Shown here piece by piece: positions 41,528 to 50,760 of a stretch of 64,000 bases of DNA. Below the pieces are notes generated by a model. It was not told the origin of the DNA, ran no database searches, and saw nothing but the letters and a program-made list of their open reading frames with translations. The translations under genes and the position numbers were made by a program. This DNA is from Cobetia sp. L2A1 (GTDB taxonomy: Bacteria > Pseudomonadota > Gammaproteobacteria > Pseudomonadales > Halomonadaceae). Position 1 is the stretch's first letter. The number at the start of each line of letters is the position of its first letter. Where the stretch lies: NCBI RefSeq assembly GCF_009796845.1, contig NZ_CP047025.1:806001-870000 (forward strand), in the 5' to 3' direction.

Positions 41528-41908
41528 ATGAGCCTTGTCGATACCACAGCACGCCCTCGCACGTTACCGGCTTCCGGTAGCGTCGCTTCGCGTCGTTGGT
41601 CGGTACGTACGGCACCGCGCTGGTTGCTGGCCAGTCTTCTACTCAGCTGTTTGTTCCCTGCTGGCTTGAGCGTGGCACAGGTTGAACGTGTCAATTTGAC
41701 GTTGGCCAGCATTCAATTGCTGGTGCCTGCGGTCATCCGAGCGGAGAGCCGTCGCCAGGGGCTGCGCTCACTGCGAAGATTGGCGCGTCCTGCACGGCAA
41801 GGTTGCCCTCGTTCACCACGTCATCTCCGCTGTTTCTCAGGTGTCTTTACGCTACTACGTGGCTTGATCAGCGCTGCTTCGCCACGTGCTCCGCCCGTCC
41901 TGTCCTGA
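41528..41908 (+). CDS. small secreted ORF upstream of secA; candidate SecM-like RAPP arrest peptide
   Basis: No family recognised by overall sequence. 126 residues. A basic N-terminus is followed by a signal-peptide-like stretch (about 31-50, RWLLASLLLSCLFPAGLSVA). The middle is Arg-rich. It ends FTLLRGLISAASPRAPPVLS, with R120-A121-P122-P123. RAPP is the stalling motif of arrest peptides such as ApdP, and E. coli SecM stalls at GIRAGP. SecM has its key Phe (150) 13 residues before its Arg (163); here Phe107 is 13 before Arg120. The ORF sits directly before secA, where secM sits. Against it: codon use in the Arg-rich part is poor and alternative frames look equally good, so a frameshift or a non-coding leader cannot be excluded. 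GGGAG lies 12 bases before the ATG. Confidence 0.5.
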   Translation: MSLVDTTARPRTLPASGSVASRRWSVRTAPRWLLASLLLSCLFPAGLSVAQVERVNLTLASIQLLVPAVIRAESRRQGLRSLRRLARPARQGCPRSPRHLRCFSGVFTLLRGLISAASPRAPPVLS

Positions 41909-41912
41909 AACC

Positions 41913-42090
41913 GTCTGTCTTGTGCTTGGCGCTGCCAGTACTACAGACGACCATCATGGTAATCACATTTCTTCGAGCTTGAGTTTCAATGCCTCCTCCA
42001 TCGCATTGAGCTGTCTTTTGACGGTACTCCGCTCGAGTTTCATGACATTTGAAGGCGTGACTCTTCGAAGAGTCGCGAATAAGGACAGAC
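41913..42090 (+). promoter_or_regulatory. secA leader with possible Shine-Dalgarno-masking pairings
   Basis: The secA ribosome site is AAGGACAGAC (42081-42090). GTCTGTCTT (41913-41921), five bases after the small ORF stop, can pair with AGGACAGAC (42082-42090; 9 pairs, one wobble). CTGTCTTT (42011-42018) can pair with AAGGACAG (42081-42088; 8 pairs, one wobble). A perfect palindrome GACTCTTCGAAGAGTC lies at 42059-42074 just before the site. These could give alternative folds. Seen by eye; not a computed fold. Confidence 0.4.
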
Positions 42091-42091
42091 A

Positions 42092-44878
42092 ATGCTGGGT
42101 AAATTCCTGACCAAGGTAGTGGGCTCCAAGAACGACCGTGAGGTAAAGCGACTGCGCAAGCGTGTCAATGCGGTCAATACGTTTGAAAGTGAGCTTGAAC
42201 CCCTGTCGGACGAAGCACTGACAGCCAAGACGTCTGAACTCCGCGAGCGACTTGCCAAAGGAGAGAGTCTCGAGAAACTGCTGTCAGAAGCTTTTGCCGT
42301 GGTCCGTGAGGCCAGCAAGCGTGTCATGGGGATGCGTCACTTCGATACTCAGGTCGTCGGCGGCATGGCGCTGCATGAAGGGCGTATTGCAGAGATGAAG
42401 ACCGGTGAAGGCAAGACACTGGTCGGTACGCTGGCGGTCTATCTGAATGCGCTCTCGGGTGAAGGCGTGCACGTGGTCACCGTCAATGACTATCTGGCTA
42501 CGCGTGATGCCAATTGGATGCGCCCGCTGTATGAATTTCTTGGCCTGAGCGTCGGCGTCATCTTCTCGGGGCAGAGCAACGAGGACAAGCGTGCCGCTTA
42601 CAAGGCGGATATCACCTACGGCACCAACAACGAATATGGCTTTGATTATCTGCGCGATAACATGGCTTTCTCGCTGGAAGACAAGGTTCAGCGCAAGCTG
42701 CACTACGCCATCATTGATGAAGTCGATTCCATCCTGATCGATGAAGCACGTACGCCGCTGATCATCTCAGGCCCGGTGGAAGAAAATACCGACCTCTACA
42801 AGATCATCGACCGTATGGCGCGTGACCTGATCCAGTGCACGGACGAGGAAGATCCCGAGAGCGGCGACTTCACGCTCGACGAGAAGCAGAAGCAGATCGA
42901 GTTGACCGAGCAGGGTCACCAGAAGGTTGAGATGTTGCTGCGTGCTCAGGAGCTGCTGGGTGAAGAAGATTCTCTCTACGCTGCCCAGAACCTGAGCTTG
43001 CTGCACCACGTGCACTCCGCGCTACGCGCTCAGAATCTGTTCGTTCGTGACGTGGACTATATCGTCGATAACGGTGAAGTGGTCATCGTCGATGAGCACA
43101 CCGGTCGTACGATGGTGGGGCGTCGCTGGTCCGAGGGTCTGCATCAGGCTGTCGAAGCGAAGGAGGGTGTGGCCATCCAGAAGGAAAGTCAGACATTGGC
43201 GTCGACGACCTTCCAGAACTACTTCCGCCTTTACGAAAAGCTGGCCGGAATGACGGGCACTGCAGACACCGAAGCCTTCGAATTCCGCCAGATCTACAGC
43301 CTTGATGTGATGGTCATCCCGACCAACAAGCCCATCGAGCGCAAGGACATGAACGACCTGGTCTATCTGACAGGTGAAGAGAAGTTCAACGCCATTATCG
43401 AAGATGCCCGCGAGAAAGTCAGTGAAGGTCGTCCGGTACTGGTCGGTACCGCTTCGGTTGAAACCTCTGAATTGCTGTCGCGCATGATGCACGAGGCAGG
43501 CGTCAAGCATCACGTTCTGAATGCCAAGCAGCACGTCAGTGAGGCTGCCATCATTGCTCAGGCGGGTCGTCCCGGTGCAGTGACGATCGCCACCAACATG
43601 GCGGGTCGTGGTACCGACATCATGCTTGGTGGTAACTGGGAAGCCGAACTGGCAGCTCTCGAAGCGCCTACTGACGAGCAGGTCAACGAGATCAAGCATG
43701 GTTGGCAGGAGCGTCACGAAGCGGTGCTGGCAGCGGGTGGCCTTCACGTCATTGGCTCCGAGCGTCATGAATCACGTCGTATCGATAACCAGTTGCGTGG
43801 TCGTGCTGGGCGCCAGGGTGATCCGGGCTCCACACGCTTCTTCCTGTCACTGGAAGATAGTCTGATGCGACTGTTTGGTTCCGATCGTGTTCAGCGCCTG
43901 ATGGGGGCATTGGGTCTCGAAGAAGGCGAGGCGATCGAGCACAAGATGGTCTCCAATGCGGTCGAGCGTGCGCAGAAGAAGGTTGAGGGTCGTAACTTCG
44001 ATGTCCGCAAGCAGCTGCTTGAGTACGATGATGTCGCCAACGACCAGCGCAGCGTCATCTATGAGCAGCGCAACGACATTCTTGAGGCGGATGAGATTTC
44101 CGAGAACATCACGGGGATTCGCCGTGAGGTGCTGGATGACGCCATCTCCATGCGCGTACCGCAGCAGAGCTTGCCGGAACAGTGGGATCTGCCGGGACTG
44201 GAGAATGACCTCAAGGCCGATTTCAATCTTGACCTGCCGCTGGTGCAGTGGGCAGAAGATGACGAGCACTTCCACGAAGAGACACTGCGTGAGCGTCTGC
44301 AGACAGCTCATGAAGAGCTTTATGCAGCCAAGGTTGTGGCCGTCGGCCCTGAATTGATGCGTCGCTTTGAGAAGCAAGTCATGCTTCAGGTGCTCGATAC
44401 TCGCTGGAAAGAGCATCTGCAGGCGATGGATAACCTGCGTCGTGGTATTCACCTGCGTGGTTATGCTCAGAAGAATCCGAAGCAGGAATACAAGCGCGAG
44501 GCCTTTGAGCAGTTCCAGACGCTGCTGGTCAATATCAAGGCCGATGTCGTGCGTATCCTGAGCCATGTTCAGGTGCGTCGCCAGGAAGAGGTCGACACGC
44601 TGGAAGAAGAGCGCCGTGCCCATCTTGAGCGTGAGCAGGCCAGTGCCGAGATGCTCCGTGTCGATGAAGATACGGTCAGCGAAGAGGGCATTGAAGCAGC
44701 CGAGCAGATCGTTGAAGCCCAATATGGTGCACAAGATAGCGAGGCTTCCCGTGACCAGGGGCAGGCAGAAGGTAGTAATGAGCCGGTGCGTCGTGATGCC
44801 CCCAAGGTCGGCCGCAATGATCCATGCCCGTGTGGTTCAGGCAAGAAATACAAGCAGTGCCACGGCAAACTGAGCTGA
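42092..44878 (+). CDS. secA: SecA, preprotein translocase ATPase
   Basis: Motor ATPase that drives unfolded precursors through SecYEG. 928 residues. N-terminal Walker A in [18 protein letters not shown]-type box [28 protein letters not shown] in the second nucleotide fold, the preprotein cross-linking and helical scaffold regions, and a C-terminal zinc motif [13 protein letters not shown] that binds SecB and lipid. The last 100 residues before it are acidic and low in complexity. Start has AAGGA seven bases upstream. Confidence 0.99.
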   Translation: MLGKFLTKVVGSKNDREVKRLRKRVNAVNTFESELEPLSDEALTAKTSELRERLAKGESLEKLLSEAFAVVREASKRVMGMRHFDTQVVGGMALHEGRIAEMKTGEGKTLVGTLAVYLNALSGEGVHVVTVNDYLATRDANWMRPLYEFLGLSVGVIFSGQSNEDKRAAYKADITYGTNNEYGFDYLRDNMAFSLEDKVQRKLHYAIIDEVDSILIDEARTPLIISGPVEENTDLYKIIDRMARDLIQCTDEEDPESGDFTLDEKQKQIELTEQGHQKVEMLLRAQELLGEEDSLYAAQNLSLLHHVHSALRAQNLFVRDVDYIVDNGEVVIVDEHTGRTMVGRRWSEGLHQAVEAKEGVAIQKESQTLASTTFQNYFRLYEKLAGMTGTADTEAFEFRQIYSLDVMVIPTNKPIERKDMNDLVYLTGEEKFNAIIEDAREKVSEGRPVLVGTASVETSELLSRMMHEAGVKHHVLNAKQHVSEAAIIAQAGRPGAVTIATNMAGRGTDIMLGGNWEAELAALEAPTDEQVNEIKHGWQERHEAVLAAGGLHVIGSERHESRRIDNQLRGRAGRQGDPGSTRFFLSLEDSLMRLFGSDRVQRLMGALGLEEGEAIEHKMVSNAVERAQKKVEGRNFDVRKQLLEYDDVANDQRSVIYEQRNDILEADEISENITGIRREVLDDAISMRVPQQSLPEQWDLPGLENDLKADFNLDLPLVQWAEDDEHFHEETLRERLQTAHEELYAAKVVAVGPELMRRFEKQVMLQVLDTRWKEHLQAMDNLRRGIHLRGYAQKNPKQEYKREAFEQFQTLLVNIKADVVRILSHVQVRRQEEVDTLEEERRAHLEREQASAEMLRVDEDTVSEEGIEAAEQIVEAQYGAQDSEASRDQGQAEGSNEPVRRDAPKVGRNDPCPCGSGKKYKQCHGKLS

Positions 44879-44936
44879 GCCCTGCCAGGCAAGGCCAGGT
44901 TGGCCAGACAGGTGAATCAAGATAGACAGGCGCATA

Positions 44937-44962
44937 CGTGGGCTAGCGTTGGCTGGCCCACG
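44937..44962 (+). other. stem-loop between secA and argJ
   Basis: CGTGGGCTAGC pairs with GCTGGCCCACG (one wobble) around loop GTTG. No T-tract follows; possible weak terminator or mRNA 3' structure. Confidence 0.35.
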
Positions 44963-45004
44963 ACAGATTGATGTGACAAGACAATGTGACTGGAGACGTG
45001 AGCG

Positions 45005-46228
45005 ATGGCGGTAGGGCATTCCACCTTTCCCACCGATATGCCGGAAATTGCCGGCTTTCGGATTGGGGTTGCTGAAGCGGGTATCAAGAAGCCGGGCCGT
45101 CGTGACCTGGTCGTGATGTCGCTCGATGCAGGTTCGCGCCTTGCGGGTACCTTTACTCGTAACGCCTTTTGCGCAGCGCCGGTACAGGTCGCACGTGAGC
45201 ATCTGAAGGCCAATGTCGATGGGCCGCGTTATCTCGTCGTCAACACTGGCAATGCCAATGCTGGCACTGGCCCGCAAGGCCTGAAAGATGCATATGCCAC
45301 CTGTGAGCAGTTTGCACAGATTGCTGGCTGTGACTCACGCGCAGTGCTGCCTTTCTCGACCGGCGTCATCGGCGAGCCATTGCCGATGGAGCGTTTGACT
45401 GCTGCATTACCAACGGCTTTCGAGACGCTAGGTCAGGGCGATTGGTCTGCTGCTGCACACGGCATCATGACCACCGATACGCGCCCTAAAGGTAGCTGGC
45501 GTGCAGTGACGCTTGCGAATGGTGAAGTCGTGACCATTGCCGGTGTCTCCAAGGGCTCTGGCATGATCTGTCCGAACATGGCGACCATGCTGGGTTATGT
45601 GGCCACGGATGCTGATCTCGCTATCGAGCAGTCGGTCTTGGATGCCATGTTGCAGCGTGTTGTCGTCACCAGCTTCAACAGCATCACGGTTGATTCTGAC
45701 ACCTCAACCAATGATGCGTGCATGTTGGCCGTCACTGGCAAGGGCGCTCATGTCGAAGGTGATGATCTGTTGACGTTCGAAGCCGCACTTGGTGAGGTCA
45801 TGCTCGAGTTGGCTCAGGCCATCATTCGAGATGGCGAAGGCGCGACCAAATTCGTCACGGTTGAGGTCAGCGAAGCACGCTCGCTGGAAGAGGCGCGTGC
45901 CGTTGGCTTTACGGTCGCACACTCACCACTCGTCAAGACGGCGCTTTATGCCAGCGATGCCAACTGGGGGCGTATTCTTGCTGCCGTCGGGCGTGCACCG
46001 CTGGAAGACCTTGATGTCGATGGCGTGGCGATCGCACTCAACGGTGTGAGTATTGTCGAGCAGGGCGGCCGCGCCGCCAGTTATACCGAAGCCGCCGGCA
46101 GCAAGGCGATGGCTGAGGAAGAGCTGGTCATCGCGATTCGTCTGGGACGTGGTCAGCAGAAGGCGCGTATCTGGACATCGGATCTATCGCACGATTACGT
46201 CTCGATCAATGCCGATTATCGCAGCTAG
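45005..46228 (+). CDS. argJ: ArgJ, ornithine acetyltransferase
   Basis: Bifunctional enzyme that moves the acetyl group from N-acetylornithine to glutamate in the cyclic arginine pathway; many also act as acetylglutamate synthase. 407 residues. The self-cleavage site is intact: Thr194 in NMATMLGY becomes the nucleophile of the beta subunit. KGSGMICPNMA and SDANWGRILAAVGR are typical. Position after secA matches Pseudomonas. Confidence 0.97.
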   Translation: MAVGHSTFPTDMPEIAGFRIGVAEAGIKKPGRRDLVVMSLDAGSRLAGTFTRNAFCAAPVQVAREHLKANVDGPRYLVVNTGNANAGTGPQGLKDAYATCEQFAQIAGCDSRAVLPFSTGVIGEPLPMERLTAALPTAFETLGQGDWSAAAHGIMTTDTRPKGSWRAVTLANGEVVTIAGVSKGSGMICPNMATMLGYVATDADLAIEQSVLDAMLQRVVVTSFNSITVDSDTSTNDACMLAVTGKGAHVEGDDLLTFEAALGEVMLELAQAIIRDGEGATKFVTVEVSEARSLEEARAVGFTVAHSPLVKTALYASDANWGRILAAVGRAPLEDLDVDGVAIALNGVSIVEQGGRAASYTEAAGSKAMAEEELVIAIRLGRGQQKARIWTSDLSHDYVSINADYRS

Positions 46229-46324
46229 AGCGATGTATTTTAGGAAATGACGCAGCATCTCCCGCAGGCTCTGTCCTCTGAGGGCAGGGTCGGTTGTACA
46301 ACGCGAGTCAAAGGTACAGGCATC

Positions 46325-47278
46325 ATGCCGAAGCGAAGGGTTCATGTGGCGGCTGCCGCCATCTTAAACGAACAGGGCCAGGTCCTGATTGCACGCCGTC
46401 CGGCGACGGCGGATCAGGGCGGCCTGTGGGAGTTTCCGGGTGGCAAGCTGGCACCTTACGAAACCGGACTGGAAGCGCTCAAGCGTGAACTGTGCGAAGA
46501 GCTGGGGATCGAGATCATACGCGCTCAGCCACTGATCCGTATTCACCATGAATATCCAGATAAGCATATTCTGCTGGATGTGTGGGAAACCCGTCAGTTC
46601 AGTGGCGAACCGTTCGGGCGCGAAGGGCAGGCAGTGCGTTGGGTAGAGATCAAGGATCTCTACAATTACGCCTTCCCGGCGGCTAACTTGCCGATTCTAC
46701 GTGCTGTCGCACTGCCGCGTGAATATCTGATCACGCCCGAAGAAGCGGATGAAGCCATCTTCGAGACGCGCCTGATTCGTGCGTTGGATGAAGATGGTGT
46801 GCGCCTGGTTCAGTTGCGTGCCAAGACACTCGATGAGGCGGCTTACATCGCACGTGCAGAGAAGGCGCTCGCCGTCTGTCATGCACGCGGTGCACGTCTG
46901 TTGTTGAATGCAGAGCCGGCGATGCTGAACAAGGTCGACGCCGATGGTATCCACCTGACCAGTGTTCGGTTGGCTGAACTTGCGGAGAAGGGAGTGCGTC
47001 CGATTCCGGAGAACAAGTGGCTATCGGCTTCAACGCATGATCAGCAGCAACTGGATCAAGCGGGGCGAGTCAGCTGTGATTTTGTCTCTCTGTCGCCACT
47101 GCGTGTCACTCCATCGCACCCAGAGCGTCCGCCGTTGGGCTGGCATGACTTCCAGAGCCTGGTCGAGCAAGCCTGTATGCCCGTCTACGCCCTTGGCGGT
47201 ATGTCGCGCCATGATAGTGATCACGCTCGCGCGGTCGGAGCTCAGGGTATTGCGTCGATCCGTGATTTCTGGAAGTGA
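46325..47278 (+). CDS. Nudix hydrolase fused to a ThiE-like domain
   Basis: 317 residues from ATG 46325. N-terminal MutT-type Nudix domain (about 1-130) with a full Nudix box GGKLAPYETGLEALKRELCEELGIE, expected to hydrolyse oxidised purine nucleotides such as 8-oxo-dGTP. C-terminal half (about 140-317) resembles thiamine monophosphate synthase (VRLVQLRAKTLDEAAYIARAEKAL, GIHLTSVRLAEL, VYALGGMSRHDSDHARAVGAQGIASIRDFW, read in parts). Such fusions are common in gammaproteobacteria after argJ; the ThiE-like part is of unproven activity. Confidence 0.92.
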   Translation: MPKRRVHVAAAAILNEQGQVLIARRPATADQGGLWEFPGGKLAPYETGLEALKRELCEELGIEIIRAQPLIRIHHEYPDKHILLDVWETRQFSGEPFGREGQAVRWVEIKDLYNYAFPAANLPILRAVALPREYLITPEEADEAIFETRLIRALDEDGVRLVQLRAKTLDEAAYIARAEKALAVCHARGARLLLNAEPAMLNKVDADGIHLTSVRLAELAEKGVRPIPENKWLSASTHDQQQLDQAGRVSCDFVSLSPLRVTPSHPERPPLGWHDFQSLVEQACMPVYALGGMSRHDSDHARAVGAQGIASIRDFWK

Positions 47279-47309
47279 GATTGATCCTCTGATCGATGTC
47301 ACTTGATGT

Positions 47310-47347
47310 AAAAAAGACCGCCAAGGCTAGCCTTGGCGGTCTTTTTA
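47310..47347. terminator. bidirectional terminator between the Nudix gene and yacG
   Basis: Palindrome AAAAAGACCGCCAAGGCT/AGCCTTGGCGGTCTTTTT (47311-47328 with 47329-47346), 18 bases per arm with A-tract and T-tract. It works in both directions between convergent genes. Confidence 0.93.
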
Positions 47348-47378
47348 TTACCTGCTGTTCACGGCGATGAAGGCGACG

Positions 47379-47624
47379 TCATTGCTGATTCAAGTCTCGC
47401 TCCATCCTTGCGACCATCTCGTCGATGCTGGTCTCGTCCATGGCCATTTCACCCGCGATGCGATGGGATTCATCCGCCCATGCACCAAGGTCCAGCAGGT
47501 GGCAGCGCTTGCTGCAGAAGGGCCGAAATGTGCTTTCGGGTCCCCATACGACGGGAGTACGGCACTGAGGGCAGGCGACCGTTAACGGCGTGCCGGTCTG
47601 TTGAGATGAAGAGGAGTCAGACAT
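47379..47624 (-). CDS. yacG: YacG, zinc-binding DNA gyrase inhibitor
   Basis: Small zinc protein; E. coli YacG binds GyrB and blocks DNA binding. 81 residues from ATG 47624. The four-Cys zinc site is visible: CPQC (near residue 20) and CSKRC (near residue 39), with [20 protein letters not shown]. An ATG three codons upstream (47633) is also possible. Order pilD-coaE-yacG is the conserved one. Confidence 0.95.
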   Translation of the reverse strand: MSDSSSSQQTGTPLTVACPQCRTPVVWGPESTFRPFCSKRCHLLDLGAWADESHRIAGEMAMDETSIDEMVARMERDLNQQ

Positions 47625-47696
47625 GGGAAACATCCTGAAGCGGTGAATGATGGGAATTCAATCGACTGGCATGCAGTAAGGCGAGTCGTCACAGGT

Positions 47697-48329
47697 TCAA
47701 GGCGATACCTGTGCCAGCGCGCGATAGCGAGCATCAAGCGCGATGACCTGCTCGCGTAACTGCGTCTGTGTCCCTGCATTGTCGACCACATCACACGCCT
47801 TGGCTAGCCGTGTTGCACGTGGCAGCTGTGCGGCGAGAATGGCGCGCACCTGTGTTTCGCTGACGCCATCGCGCTGTAATGTGCGTGCCAGTTGCACCTC
47901 TTCCGGTACATCAACCACCAGGCAGCGGCTTACCAATGCGTCTTGCCCAGACTCGAAGAGTAACGGCGATACCAGCAAGCGGTATGGGCCAGTCATGGCC
48001 GCCAGATGCTGCTCGATGCGTTCGCGAATACGCGGATGCGTGCAGCGCTCCAGCCATTGGCGTTGTTCGGGGGCGGCGAAGATGCGCTCGCGTAGCGCCG
48101 CACGATTCAGCTGGCCGGCGCTGTCGACTATCTCATCACCGAAATGAGCGATGATCTCGCCCAGTGCCAACTCTCCCGGGCGAACAATCTCGCGCGCAAT
48201 ATCGTCGGCATCGACCCATTGAATGCCCAATTCACCAAACAGACGCGCGACACTGGACTTGCCACTGCCGATGCCGCCGGTAAGTCCGATGATCGGGCCT
48301 TGGTTGATCGTATGATGTCGTGTAGTCAT
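47697..48329 (-). CDS. coaE: CoaE, dephospho-CoA kinase
   Basis: Last step of coenzyme A synthesis: phosphorylates dephospho-CoA. 210 residues from ATG 48329, which overlaps the pilD stop by 4 bases. P-loop LTGGIGSGKSSVARLF near residues 16-30; DADDIAREIV and VSPLLFESG are typical. The longer frame (up to 48515) lies inside pilD and is rejected as start. Confidence 0.97.
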   Translation of the reverse strand: MTTRHHTINQGPIIGLTGGIGSGKSSVARLFGELGIQWVDADDIAREIVRPGELALGEIIAHFGDEIVDSAGQLNRAALRERIFAAPEQRQWLERCTHPRIRERIEQHLAAMTGPYRLLVSPLLFESGQDALVSRCLVVDVPEEVQLARTLQRDGVSETQVRAILAAQLPRATRLAKACDVVDNAGTQTQLREQVIALDARYRALAQVSP

Positions 48330-49186
48330 GCGCCGATGACACTGAGGTAGAGACTCATCAACGGCGTGCCGAACAGTAGGGCGATCCAACCGGCAACGGC
48401 GAGATATGGCCCGAAGGGCATCGGCGCACCACGCAGGCGGGGTACCATCAGTTGCAGCAGAATGCCGAGAACTGCGCCAAGGCCGGCTGACAGAATCAAC
48501 AGCAGCGGTAGCCACTGCCAGCCCAGCCAGGCACCGAGCGCACCAAGTAGCTTGAAGTCACCGTACCCCATGCCTTCCTTGCCGGTAATCAACTTGAACA
48601 GCCAGTAGAAGCTCCACAGCACCAGATAGCCGGCCATGGCACCGACAACAGCACTGGAGAGCATCAACGGCTGGAACATCAACTGATAGGCAAGGCCAGC
48701 CCACAACAGCGGCAGCGTGATGGCATCGGGCAGCAGCTGGGTACGAAAATCAATGACTGACAGGACAAGCAATGTCAGGCAGGCACCGAAGATCCACAGG
48801 CTCTGCATGTCGAGGCCATAGATGAGGGTGATGGCCACCGCCAGGGCGCCACCGGCAAGCTCTACCAGCGGGTATTGCGGACTGATGCGTGTGTTGCAAC
48901 TCGCGCAGCGGCCACGGCGCTTCAACCAGCCCAACACCGGGATATTGTCATGCCAATGAATGGGCGTATCACAGCCGGGGCAGCGTGAGGCCGGTACCAG
49001 TAAATTGAAGCGCGGATTCTCCTCTGTCTCGAGTTCCAGCGCCTCGCGGGCTTCGTCGCGCCATTGGCGCATCATCATGACCGGTAAGCGTGTGATCACG
49101 ACATTCAGAAAGCTGCCGACCATCAGGCCAAAAACGCCCGCCAAGCAGACCTGAAGTGTGAGAGGGAGCTGGGCAAGTAAATCCAC
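48326..49186 (-). CDS. pilD: PilD, type IV prepilin peptidase
   Basis: Membrane aspartic protease that cleaves the prepilin leader and N-methylates the new N-terminus. 286 residues with about seven membrane helices. N-terminal methylase region with a zinc site: CPGCDTPIHWHDNIPVLGW and CASCNTRI. Catalytic Asp residues in VIDFRTQLLPDAITLPL and GYGDFKLLGALGAWLG (GxGD). Its substrate is most likely the PilA encoded 3.9 kb away. Confidence 0.97.
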   Translation of the reverse strand: MDLLAQLPLTLQVCLAGVFGLMVGSFLNVVITRLPVMMMRQWRDEAREALELETEENPRFNLLVPASRCPGCDTPIHWHDNIPVLGWLKRRGRCASCNTRISPQYPLVELAGGALAVAITLIYGLDMQSLWIFGACLTLLVLSVIDFRTQLLPDAITLPLLWAGLAYQLMFQPLMLSSAVVGAMAGYLVLWSFYWLFKLITGKEGMGYGDFKLLGALGAWLGWQWLPLLLILSAGLGAVLGILLQLMVPRLRGAPMPFGPYLAVAGWIALLFGTPLMSLYLSVIGA

Positions 49187-49283
49187 GTAAAATCCTTGTC
49201 AGAAAATGACTTGGCCGCGTTACTTTTGCATCGCGGCCGATAGAGATAGATCTAGAGGTAAGCTTGAACCACAAATCAACGAC

Positions 49284-50522
49284 TCATATTGCGTTGCCGA
49301 GTTCGAAGATAGGCAGGTACATCGAAACCACTAGTCCACCGACTATTGTGCCTAGCACTACAATGATGAAAGGTTCCAGTAGCGACGTCAGCGCATCGAC
49401 CTTGTTGTCGACATCTTCTTCATAGAAGTCCGCTACCTTGTTGAGCATGGCATCCAGAGAACCTGATTCCTCACCAATCGCCACCATCTGCACCGCCAAT
49501 GTCGGGAACAGTTGAGTATTGCGCATGGCAAAGTTGAGCTGCTGGCCAGTAGAGACATCTTCCTTTATCTGGGCGATCGCGCGCTCGTAGACCTTGTTGC
49601 CTGAGGCTCCAGCAGCGGTATCAAGCGATTCTATCAGCGGTACACCTGCCTGAAACGTCGTCGCCAGTGTTCGCGAATAGCGCGCCACGGAAGACTTGTC
49701 CAGGATATCGCCCAATACGGGCACTTTGAGCATGAATTTATGAGCGGCATAGGCGAAGTTATCAGAACGTTTCATGCCTTGGTTGATCAAGAAAACCGTC
49801 AGTAACGCAGCGCCTAGCGCGATATACCAATAATCTTGCGCATATCCGGATAGCCTTACCGTTAACTGGGTGAAAGCGGGTAGTTCGGCACCAAAACCCT
49901 GAAATAGACTTTCAAACTGCGGAACAACCTTTATCAATAGAATCGCAGTGACACCAATCCCGACACAGATGACGGCAATAGGGTAATAAAGCGCCTTCTT
50001 GACGCGAGCCTTGAGAGAATCAATCTTCTCTTTATAGGTCGCGACGCGATCAAGCATCTTGTCCAGCGCGCCTGCCTGTTCACCGGCAGCCACCAGGTTG
50101 GTAAATAGATTGTCAAAATGTTGCGGATGCTTGCGCAGTGCCTCGGAGAAACTGGTGCCTGCGCCAACCTGATTCATCAAGTCCTCGACCAGATGGCGCA
50201 TGCCAGGACTTTTCATGCTCTCGGCTACAATGCCAAAGGCTTGCAGTACCGGCACACCGGCACGAATCATGGTCGCCATCTGGCGCGCGAACATCGTGAC
50301 GTCCTTGCCGCTAACCTTCTTGCTACCCCCGAATAGTGTTGACTTCTTGCGCAGGCGCTTGACGACGATGCCCTGACTGACAAGCGTATTCTTGACGAGA
50401 TCGACATTGGCTGACATCAATTCGCCCTTGACGTTCTCGCCACGGGTATTTTTTCCCGACCATTGCCAGGTTTCAATGCCTGCCTTTTTTTTCTTGTGCT
50501 TGGCAGTTTTGATTGTTGCCAT
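49284..50522 (-). CDS. pilC: PilC, type IV pilus inner-membrane platform
   Basis: Polytopic platform protein on which PilB assembles the pilus. 412 residues from ATG 50522 (AGGGAA upstream); the frame opens 24 codons earlier. Two GspF domains (about 90-215 and 290-410) with FARQMATMIRAGVPVLQAF and YSRTLATTFQAGVPLIESLD. Three membrane helices. The stop is at 49284; pilD follows after 97 bases. Confidence 0.96.
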   Translation of the reverse strand: MATIKTAKHKKKKAGIETWQWSGKNTRGENVKGELMSANVDLVKNTLVSQGIVVKRLRKKSTLFGGSKKVSGKDVTMFARQMATMIRAGVPVLQAFGIVAESMKSPGMRHLVEDLMNQVGAGTSFSEALRKHPQHFDNLFTNLVAAGEQAGALDKMLDRVATYKEKIDSLKARVKKALYYPIAVICVGIGVTAILLIKVVPQFESLFQGFGAELPAFTQLTVRLSGYAQDYWYIALGAALLTVFLINQGMKRSDNFAYAAHKFMLKVPVLGDILDKSSVARYSRTLATTFQAGVPLIESLDTAAGASGNKVYERAIAQIKEDVSTGQQLNFAMRNTQLFPTLAVQMVAIGEESGSLDAMLNKVADFYEEDVDNKVDALTSLLEPFIIVVLGTIVGGLVVSMYLPIFELGNAI

Positions 50523-50760
50523 ATAAGTTATCGTTCCCTGGTAAATGGGCAGTATCCTTTCAGCCTCGTCAAGCTCGCAGTACACATTCAACATGTTTCA
50601 TGGCGCACTAGAGATACGCGTCATCCCGTACATGTGAAAAGAGCATGCCTGGGAGTGTGCTGATCAATACATCCTACCGCTAATCTGTCTCATGGCAGAA
50701 GAAATGCTAGTGTCGTTCACACATCTTGACCTCAGTCTGAGGTAATGATCATCGAGAGCT

